Assembly: GCA_007131845.1 (NCBI GenBank)
Contig: SLPT01000391.1
Span: 1 to 11,273, forward strand
Direction: 5' to 3'
DNA from: Desulfobacteraceae bacterium
GTDB taxonomy: Bacteria; Desulfobacterota; Desulfobacteria; Desulfobacterales; Desulfosalsimonadaceae
Length of the DNA: 11,273 nucleotides
The position numbers were made by a program, and so were the translations under genes. The notes below the pieces were generated by a model, which did no database searches, was not told the origin of the DNA, and saw nothing but the letters and a program-made list of their open reading frames with translations. Below, piece by piece: positions 1 through 5,220 of the stretch (positions are counted from its first letter, which is position 1; every line of letters begins with the position of its first letter).

Positions 1-39
1 ACCAAATAGTGAAAAAGTCGCTCCTTTTAAAAAAATCAA

Positions 40-69
40 TTTACTTTAACGTGAAGGTTGTTTTAGATT
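40..69 (+). promoter_or_regulatory. Possible sigma70-type promoter for the por operon
   Basis: A TTTACT hexamer at 40-45 (4 of 6 to TTGACA) and TAGATT at 64-69 (4 of 6 to TATAAT) are separated by 18 bp in an AT-rich stretch just before the por operon. This would start transcription near 75-78, inside the first hairpin of the leader. Both boxes are weak and alternatives exist further upstream, so this is only a candidate. Confidence 0.2.
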
Positions 70-146
70 ATGGTCCTTTTGGATCATGGTAGCCGCCCGG
101 ACGGGCAATCGGCGTTTCAGGCCGGTTTTCCTCAGCCTGCGGAAAG
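67..146 (+). promoter_or_regulatory. Structured 5' leader of the por operon (possible cis-regulatory RNA)
   Basis: Three foldable elements lie one after another upstream of porG. First, 67-76 can pair with 81-90 around a TTTT loop, giving ten consecutive pairs if G-U wobbles are allowed. Second, GCCC (95-98) pairs with GGGC (103-106), enclosed by GCC (92-94) with GGC (111-113). Third, CAGGC (118-122) pairs with GCCTG (135-139), while TTTTCC (126-131) can pair with GGAAAG (141-146). The two stems of the third element interlock as an H-type pseudoknot with short connectors. No T-run follows, so it does not look like a simple terminator. I do not recognise a known riboswitch class. It could be a cis-regulatory leader, the 3' end of an upstream transcript, or chance pairing. 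Confidence 0.35.
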
Positions 147-176
147 TTATACAACCAACTGAAAAATTAATATATC

Positions 177-740
177 ATGAGAGAAGACATCATAGAAACC
201 AGGTGGCACGGCCGCGGCGGACAGGGCGCCATCACCGCGGCGAAGATCGTGGCCGAGGCGGCCTTTCGAACCGGCTACAGCGGCGTGGTCATGGCCCCGA
301 CCTTCGGCACCGAACGACGGGGGGCGCCGGTTTTCACATCCCTCAAGTTCGCCGGAACCAAGATATACGATCTGTCACCCATTACTGAGCCGGATATGGT
401 GATCGTGCTCGACCATCTTCTGCTCGAAGAGGTCGACGTGGCAGCCGGTCTCAAATCCGGCGGGCTGATCGTTATCAACTCGCCCAAGGCGCCGGACGCC
501 TATGATTTTCCCGGCATGCGGGTTGCAACGGCGGATGTCACCAACATCGCCCTGACCGGCGGCCTGCCGCCCGGCATCGTCAACACCGGCATTATCGGGG
601 CTTTTGGGAAAGCCGCCGGGCTCATGTCCATCGACAGCCTCTGCGACGCCATCGAAGCCGAGTTTGCCGGAAAAAACGGAAGAAAAAATGCTGACGTGGC
701 AAGAACCACATATGAACATACCCGTGTTGGAGACGTGTAA
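177..740 (+). CDS. porG: 2-oxoacid:ferredoxin oxidoreductase, gamma subunit (pyruvate synthase PorG type)
   Basis: This is the gamma subunit (187 aa, usual length for the family) of a four-subunit cytoplasmic pyruvate/2-oxoacid:ferredoxin oxidoreductase. The enzyme converts a 2-oxoacid and CoA to acyl-CoA and CO2 and reduces ferredoxin. The gamma chain carries the domain associated with CoA handling. The family signature WHGRGGQG is at residues 10-17, followed by the PTFGTERRGAPV segment at 41-52, and later TGGLPPGIVNTGIIGAFGKA-type sequence typical of gamma subunits. The ATG at 177 places the N-terminus ten residues before the signature, as expected. The next in-frame Met (residue 39) would delete the signature. 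No Shine-Dalgarno sequence is visible in the AT-rich 15 bases before this ATG, which is odd for a first gene of an operon. Its stop abuts the porD start. Substrate (pyruvate versus a branched-chain 2-oxoacid) cannot be fixed from this subunit. Confidence 0.93.
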   Translation: MREDIIETRWHGRGGQGAITAAKIVAEAAFRTGYSGVVMAPTFGTERRGAPVFTSLKFAGTKIYDLSPITEPDMVIVLDHLLLEEVDVAAGLKSGGLIVINSPKAPDAYDFPGMRVATADVTNIALTGGLPPGIVNTGIIGAFGKAAGLMSIDSLCDAIEAEFAGKNGRKNADVARTTYEHTRVGDV

Positions 741-1052
741 ATGAACGACAATAGCGGATTTGCCCTGAAAAAATCCCACAGTGAACCCGGGCCCGGGGAC
801 GGGGGGCGAACCGGATCGTGGCGGGTGCTGCGCCCGGTGCTCGACCTGGAAAAATGCACCCCCGCAAAGAAGAACAAAAAGGCCTGCTTTTTGTGTTGGC
901 TGTACTGCCCGGACGGCGTGATTACAAAGACCGTCTGTCCGGAAATCGATTACGAGTACTGCAAAGGCTGCGGCATCTGCGCGGAGGAATGCCCGGCCGG
1001 AGCCATTTCCATGGTGGAAGAAACCGTTATAATCATGCAAGAGGATCAATAA
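741..1052 (+). CDS. porD: 2-oxoacid:ferredoxin oxidoreductase, delta subunit (2x[4Fe-4S] ferredoxin, PorD type)
   Basis: This 103-aa ferredoxin-like subunit relays electrons from the thiamine/FeS core of the oxidoreductase to external ferredoxin. The second cluster motif is canonical: C74-x2-C77-x2-C80-x3-C84-Pro. The first is C39-x9-C49-x2-C52-x3-C56-Pro, with about seven extra Lys/Asn-rich residues between the first two cysteines compared with the usual CxxC. The CWLYCPDG segment (52-59) is typical of PorD. The first 35 residues are a Gly/Pro-rich extension without motif. An extra Cys is at 66. The start codon follows the porG stop with no gap, and GGAG at 729-732 lies 8 bases upstream, so translation is probably coupled. 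The role is secure; whether the altered first motif still holds a [4Fe-4S] cluster in the normal way is inferred. Confidence 0.93.
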   Translation: MNDNSGFALKKSHSEPGPGDGGRTGSWRVLRPVLDLEKCTPAKKNKKACFLCWLYCPDGVITKTVCPEIDYEYCKGCGICAEECPAGAISMVEETVIIMQEDQ

Positions 1053-1057
1053 GGCAG

Positions 1058-2251
1058 ATGCATATCATAGAATCCGGCAACGTTGCAGCCGCCCTGGGCG
1101 TCAAGCTGGCGGAGGCCGCAGTGATCGCCGCATACCCCATAACCCCGCAGACGCCGCTCACGGAAAAACTCTCCGAGCTTGTGGACGCGGGCGAGATGAA
1201 AGCCCAGTATATCCCGGTCGAAAGCGAACACAGCGCCCTTGCGGTCTGCATCGCCGCCTCCAGCACCGGGTCCCGGACCTTTACCGCCACCAGCGCCAAC
1301 GGCCTACTCTACATGACGGAGCAACTCAACTGGGCGGCGGGCGCGCGCCTTCCCATCGTCATGTGCGTGGTCAACCGGGGGATCGGAGCCCCCTGGACGG
1401 TCTGGAACGACCACCAGGATTCCATATCCCAGAGAGACACCGGGTGGATACAGCTCTACGCCTGCGACCATCAGCAGATCATCGACTCGGTGATCAAGGC
1501 ATTCGCATTGGCCGAAACCGTAAGCATTCCCGTGATGGTCTGCTACGACGGATACATCCTGTCGCATACCTACATGCCCTTCGAGCTGCCGGATCCGGAG
1601 CAAGTCCGAGCGTTTCTGCCGGATTTTTCGCCGCAGTACGCACTGGACCCGACGTGCCCGAAAAACCTCAATACCGTGACGCTCCCCGATATCCGGCCCG
1701 ACGTCAGAAACGAAACCGCTCCCGGCTACATGGAAATCCGTCACAACCTGCATACCGACATGCGAAAGAGCCTTGATGTGATCGGGGACATCGAAAACCG
1801 TTTCAAAACGGTTTTCGGCAGGAACGGAGATCCCTTCATCGAGCCCTACCGGACAGACGACGCAGAGTACGTGGCCGTCTGCATGGGATCACTCTCCTAC
1901 CACCTGCGGGATGTCATCGATAAGCTCCGGGAGGATGGGGTTTCCGTGGGCGTTGCCGGCCTGCGTGTCTACCGGCCGTTTCCGGACAAGGCCGTTGCCG
2001 AAGCCTTTTCAGGCAAGAAGGGACTGATCGTGTTTGAAAAGGCGCTCAGCTACGGGTACCAGGGCGCCCTGTTCGCGGACATCAAGGCCGCCCTGTACGG
2101 CTGCGCGGAGCGCCCCTTCGTGAAAAACTACATCCTGGGACTGGGCGGCCGGGAAATCAAAACGACCGAACTGGCCGAAGCCCTCAGGGATTCGTGCCGG
2201 CCCGGCTCCGAAACCTCCGATGCTTCGGAATGGATTGGCCTGAAGATGTAA
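1058..2251 (+). CDS. porA: 2-oxoacid:ferredoxin oxidoreductase, alpha subunit (pyruvate synthase PorA type)
   Basis: Alpha subunit (397 aa) with the pyrimidine-binding half of the thiamine diphosphate site. The motif YPITPQTP is at residues 26-33, and VESEHSA around 54-60 carries the conserved Glu57-His58 region near the cofactor. The segment with WNDHQDS and QRDTGWIQLYA is strongly characteristic of pyruvate-type alpha chains, as is the later CYDGYILSHTY. The C-terminal third holds the transketolase-C-like domain (YRPFPD...GLIVFEKALSYGYQGALF). The frame is open as far back as 818, but the ATG at 1058 gives the standard N-terminus (MHIIESGN), lies 5 bases after the porD stop and has AAGG just before it. 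Upstream in-frame starts would overlap porD over its whole FeS region. It pairs with PorB to form the catalytic unit. Pyruvate is the likely substrate from the alpha-chain motifs, but 2-oxoisovalerate-type enzymes are close relatives. Confidence 0.93.
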   Translation: MHIIESGNVAAALGVKLAEAAVIAAYPITPQTPLTEKLSELVDAGEMKAQYIPVESEHSALAVCIAASSTGSRTFTATSANGLLYMTEQLNWAAGARLPIVMCVVNRGIGAPWTVWNDHQDSISQRDTGWIQLYACDHQQIIDSVIKAFALAETVSIPVMVCYDGYILSHTYMPFELPDPEQVRAFLPDFSPQYALDPTCPKNLNTVTLPDIRPDVRNETAPGYMEIRHNLHTDMRKSLDVIGDIENRFKTVFGRNGDPFIEPYRTDDAEYVAVCMGSLSYHLRDVIDKLREDGVSVGVAGLRVYRPFPDKAVAEAFSGKKGLIVFEKALSYGYQGALFADIKAALYGCAERPFVKNYILGLGGREIKTTELAEALRDSCRPGSETSDASEWIGLKM

Positions 2252-2290
2252 AACGCTACACTTTTTACAACAAATATACCGGATATACGC

Positions 2291-3202
2291 ATGACCACCA
2301 AAACCACCGTCCTCAACCTGACAGAAGAAGAATTCGTCCACCCCGGAAACCGGGCCTGCTCCGGCTGCGGTCTATCCATCATATACCGGACCGCACTGAA
2401 AGCACTGGGAAGGGATACCATTCTCGTGGTCCCGCCGAGCTGCCTGACGGTTCTCCAGGGGCTCTACCCCATTGCATCCACCCAACTTCCGTGCCTCAAC
2501 GTCACCTTCGCATCCACCGCGGCCGCTGCAACCGGCGTGCTCGGCGCGCTCCGCGCGCAGGGCCGGGAACATACGACCGTGGCCGCATGGGCAGGCGACG
2601 GAGGGACCGCGGATATCGGCCTGCAGGCGCTTTCCGGTGCCTGCGAGCGGGGGGAAGACTTCATCTTTTTCTGCTACGACAACGAAGCCTATATGAACAC
2701 CGGGGTACAGCGCTCCGGAACAACCCCCCGGCACGTTTTAACCACAACGACCCCCATTTCCGGGAAACCCCAGAAAAACAAGGATGTCCCGGCCATCATG
2801 GCCGCCCACGGGCTCGATTACATCGCCACGGCGTCGGCATCCTACCCCATTGACCTGTATGACAAGACAGTGAAGGCCAAAACATTTACCGGACCGCGCT
2901 ATTTCCATATCCATACGCCGTGTCCGGCCGGATGGGGATTTCCGGCCAACCTGAGCGTCAAAATCGGCCGCCTTGCCGTGGAAACCGGACTTTTCGACCT
3001 CTATGAAATCGAACACGGCCGGTTCCGCCTCACGGGCAAATCAGCAAAAATGCTCGGCAAAAAGCGCCCCCCCGTGGCCGATTATTTCAAAACCCAGGCC
3101 CGGTTCAAGGCGCTTTCGGATGCGCACATCGAGGCGGTCCAGCAGGAAGTGGACGAAAAATGGGAGCGCTACGAAAAAGCCGGCGTACCGGCGGATGCGT
3201 AA
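2291..3202 (+). CDS. porB: 2-oxoacid:ferredoxin oxidoreductase, beta subunit (pyruvate synthase PorB type)
   Basis: Beta subunit (303 aa) that binds the diphosphate of thiamine diphosphate via Mg and carries one [4Fe-4S] cluster. The thiamine diphosphate motif runs from GDGG at 102-105 to NEAYMNTG at 131-138. The four expected cluster ligands are present: C23 and C26 in ACSGCG, C51 in PPSC, and C211 in PCPAGW. The remaining sequence (RLAVETGLFDLYE, then a Lys-rich tail) matches the usual C-terminus. It starts 39 bases after porA. The ribosome binding site is weak (CGGAT about 8 bases upstream). It is the last gene of the operon: the next gene is on the other strand and its stop is only 15 bp away, with no clear terminator hairpin between them. 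Confidence 0.93.
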   Translation: MTTKTTVLNLTEEEFVHPGNRACSGCGLSIIYRTALKALGRDTILVVPPSCLTVLQGLYPIASTQLPCLNVTFASTAAAATGVLGALRAQGREHTTVAAWAGDGGTADIGLQALSGACERGEDFIFFCYDNEAYMNTGVQRSGTTPRHVLTTTTPISGKPQKNKDVPAIMAAHGLDYIATASASYPIDLYDKTVKAKTFTGPRYFHIHTPCPAGWGFPANLSVKIGRLAVETGLFDLYEIEHGRFRLTGKSAKMLGKKRPPVADYFKTQARFKALSDAHIEAVQQEVDEKWERYEKAGVPADA

Positions 3203-3217
3203 TAATTGACGGGGGAG

Positions 3218-3859
3218 CTATGAACTGCCGCTTCCGCCGGATTCCTCCCCCGAATAGATGACTGCAAGGATCACGGCACGATCCTTTCTGGCCGAGATGC
3301 TGTGAGGCATCGTCGACAGGTAATAGACCGAGTCTCCGGGGCCCAGCTCGAAAAGATCCTCTCCGAGACGCACCACCACGTCCTTTTCCAGGACAAAGAT
3401 GAACTCCTCCCCATCGTGGACCGACATTTCCTGTTCGGGATTTTCCTCCAGGGTGACGATGAGCGATTCCATGTGCCGCCCCTGCACTTCCGGCGCAAGG
3501 CTCTGGTAGGTGTAGAGCTTTTTCCCCTTCGGCGAGGTGGACCGGGATACCAGCTTCCGCTCGTCCTTGCGGGTAATGGAGTAAAACCGGTTGCCCACGC
3601 CGGACAGCAGCCGTGAGAATGCCGCATCAAGCGCCCGTGAGAGCTTTACCAGCACCCCGATGGGGGGTTTGAAATCCCCTTTTTCGATGCGGGAGAGCAA
3701 ATCCAGGTCAAATCCGGTCAGGTTGGCCATCTGCTCGTGGGATAGACCCTTTTCCTCCCGGATCGTCCGGATCCGATCCCCGATTCCGTGGGCGTCCGGC
3801 TGGTCGCCCGTCCTGAGATCACCGGTCAGAATTGCATACCGGTCGCCATCGATACTCAT
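3218..3859 (-). CDS. XRE-family transcriptional regulator with C-terminal cupin domain
   Basis: A 213-aa cytoplasmic DNA-binding protein. Residues 26-85 form an HTH_3/XRE domain (IGDRIRTIREEKGLS..QMA..TG...LLSRIEKGD.KPPIGVLVKLS.AL). Residues about 128-205 form a small cupin barrel with H147, E151 and H185 at positions expected for metal or ligand contact, and a GPGDSVYYLSTMPHSI core. Such proteins usually sense a small metabolite or metal through the cupin and bind DNA through the HTH. A ligand is not deducible here. The ATG (complement of 3857-3859) is preceded by a strong AAAAGGGGGG (complement of 3867-3876) with 7-base spacing, which fixes the start. The gene converges on porB. In related anaerobes, XRE-cupin regulators often sit beside acyl-CoA ligase or 2-oxoacid oxidoreductase genes, so control of such a pathway is plausible but inferred. 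The tail after residue 203 is Gly/Ser-rich. Confidence 0.88.
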   Translation of the reverse strand: MSIDGDRYAILTGDLRTGDQPDAHGIGDRIRTIREEKGLSHEQMANLTGFDLDLLSRIEKGDFKPPIGVLVKLSRALDAAFSRLLSGVGNRFYSITRKDERKLVSRSTSPKGKKLYTYQSLAPEVQGRHMESLIVTLEENPEQEMSVHDGEEFIFVLEKDVVVRLGEDLFELGPGDSVYYLSTMPHSISARKDRAVILAVIYSGEESGGSGSS

Positions 3860-3925
3860 GGCATTTCCCCCCTTTTCCGGCCCTGGCCGAATCAGTTTAA
3901 AAAATCCATACTGTTGACGGGTTCG

Positions 3926-3937
3926 AAAAAATTTTTT
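3926..3937. promoter_or_regulatory. A6T6 palindrome upstream of the XRE-cupin gene
   Basis: AAAAAATTTTTT is a perfect 12-bp palindrome, about 67-78 bp upstream of the regulator's start codon, within an AT-rich stretch that continues to 3960. A tracts of this kind bend DNA. It may be part of the promoter or an autoregulatory operator for the divergent direction, but no repeat of it occurs upstream of porG, so a regulator site is only a guess. Confidence 0.2.
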
Positions 3938-4250
3938 ACGGCCAGTATTAATTATTAATTGAAATCAAATGGTTATTTTTTATTATCTGACGGCTATACT
4001 AGTTTCAGGACCTTTTACGGTGCCATCAATCTTATTCACGATTATTCACGCTGCAATCCCGATGAAATCATAGCCGACTTAACGTTCCACGTCAATTATT
4101 ACCAACCCAACAGCATAATTTTATACTATATTTTTTCCGCGGGCTCGGATATATTGAACCTAAACGAGTGCCCGAACCAAAATCAGGATTTTTCGCCAAG
4201 GTCAAGGACGGCAAAAACTTAACCGCAGGAATACCGGGTGTATTTTGAGT
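3938..4250. other. AT-rich intergenic stretch without a convincing gene
   Basis: This stretch has clearly lower GC than the flanking genes. A TTG-initiated frame of 87 codons (3959-4222) is open, but it has no ribosome binding site, no recognisable domain and odd composition. In another + frame, about 50 codons ending in a TGA near 4248 have plausible composition at their end (a KSGFFAKVKDGKN-like segment) but no start. Together these could be a decayed gene remnant or noise. No tRNA, terminator or operator is evident. Confidence 0.4.
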
Positions 4251-4436
4251 ATTAAAATTTGACGGCTTCGTAACAGTCCGATATCTGCGTTACGCGTAAT
4301 TTCTCAGAATTTGCGGCTTACGCCCTGTAAACATACACGTACGACAAGTACGCTGCATTCTTCGAAATTTTGCAAGCCTTGAAACTTTTTACAAAGCCGT
4401 CAGATCCCGACTTTTTACGAGTGCATCAAAATTTGA
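4251..4436. repeat. Intergenic imperfect palindromic repeat (MITE/REP-like) with flanking near-direct repeats
   Basis: The core is 4260-4402. TGACGGCTTCGTAA (4260-4273) pairs with TTACAAAGCCGTCA (4389-4402) at 13 of 14 positions. Internal pairs include AATTTC (4298-4303) with GAAATT (4364-4369), and AGAAT (4306-4310) with ATTCT (4357-4361). The apex is CGTAC-GACAA-GTACG (4338-4352). The whole therefore folds into one long interrupted hairpin. Just outside is a second TTTTTACGA-type motif (4412-4420). ATTAAAATTTGA (4251-4262) and ATCAAAATTTGA (4425-4436) are near-identical flanking copies, 11 of 12. It contains no ORF. From memory, TGACGGCTTCGTAA/GACTTTTTACGA palindromes are dispersed in many copies in Desulfobacterales genomes. 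Only one copy is in this window, so multiplicity cannot be shown here. Confidence 0.65.
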
Positions 4437-4513
4437 ACCGGACGCAGAGATTGGCGAAAAAGACGGTTTCTGTTCAGGCATTAAACATAAGATAATGGGA
4501 AGGAAGGCTGTTT

Positions 4514-5158
4514 ATGGAAGAATCCAGTTACCGAAGATGGCTCAATGAACAAACCGGTCACCGGGCGGTTGTCAACCTGAAAAAAAACGGTTTCCAGGCG
4601 CATTTTGCGGCAACGGCCGAGGAAGCCGCCGATCTCGTACTTGATTTGACGCATAAATGCGCCACGGTGGGATTCGGGGGATCTTCGACGACCCGGCGGC
4701 TTGGATTGCCGGAAACCCTTATAAAAGCTGGCAAAACCGTCTACGACCACTGGAACCCGCCACCAGACGCCTCCGACATGGAACTTCGCCTGAAACAGGG
4801 GCGATCCGACTGTTTTTTGTGCAGCGCAAACGCCATTGCGTCAACGGGAGAAATCGTCAACGTGGACGGCGCCGGAAACCGGACCGCTGCAATGACCTTC
4901 GGATGCCCGCAGGTCATCATCGTCGCAGGCATCAATAAGGTGGCCCCCGACCTTGCGGGCGCACTCGCCAGGATCCGGAATATCGCCGCCCCCATGCGGG
5001 CAAAAAGCCTCAATATGGACACCCCTTGTGCCCATGACGGTATATGCACCGATTGCCAGAGTCCCCAGCGCATCTGCCGGATTACGACCATCGTGCACCG
5101 AAAGCCCATGATGACCGATATCACCGTAATCATCGTCAACGAAGAGATGGGATTCTGA
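4514..5158 (+). CDS. LUD-domain protein (lactate utilisation / LutC-YkgG-like)
   Basis: A 214-aa protein of the LUD (DUF162) superfamily. Seen: the GFGGSST loop at 53-59, a SANAIASTGEIVNVDGAGNR segment around 104-123, the GINKVAPDL segment at 139-147, and a C-terminal cysteine group C172-x5-C178-x2-C181-x6-C188 followed by R189. Family members with this tail occur as stand-alone proteins in anaerobes. LutC proper works with LutA/LutB in L-lactate oxidation, but neither partner is nearby, so lactate use should not be assumed. The four cysteines suggest an FeS or zinc site (inference). The start is set by AGGAAGG (4501-4507), 6 bases before the ATG. It has its own upstream region after the palindromic repeat. 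The kinase gene follows 62 bp later on the same strand. Confidence 0.85.
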   Translation: MEESSYRRWLNEQTGHRAVVNLKKNGFQAHFAATAEEAADLVLDLTHKCATVGFGGSSTTRRLGLPETLIKAGKTVYDHWNPPPDASDMELRLKQGRSDCFLCSANAIASTGEIVNVDGAGNRTAAMTFGCPQVIIVAGINKVAPDLAGALARIRNIAAPMRAKSLNMDTPCAHDGICTDCQSPQRICRITTIVHRKPMMTDITVIIVNEEMGF

Positions 5159-5220
5159 GTTTTTTCCTGCCCGTCCCGCGGCCATCTCTGCAATCCGGCC
5201 CGTAAAAACGGAGCATCCAG

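Noticed and set aside
375..1049. Antisense open frame of 224 codons across porG/porD
   Set aside because: It covers well-conserved Por subunits on the + strand and its own translation shows no family motif.
818..1057. N-terminal extension of porA back to 818
   Set aside because: It would overlap the porD ferredoxin motifs in another frame; the ATG at 1058 gives the standard alpha-subunit N-terminus.
3203..3217. Bidirectional terminator between porB and the XRE-cupin gene
   Set aside because: The 15-bp gap has no inverted repeat and no T/A run.
3959..4222. 87-codon TTG-start frame as a gene
   Set aside because: No ribosome binding site, no recognised domain, unusual start and AT-rich composition; left as part of an unassigned gap.
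4451..4496. Sigma54 or sigma70 promoter before the LUD gene
   Set aside because: TTGGCG at 4451 lacks a properly spaced second element of either type. GATAAT at 4491-4496 resembles a -10 box but has no matching -35 and lies very close to the start codon.
5159..5220. Terminator or extra small gene between the LUD gene and the kinase gene
   Set aside because: No stem with a T-run is visible, and the stretch contains only the kinase ribosome binding site.
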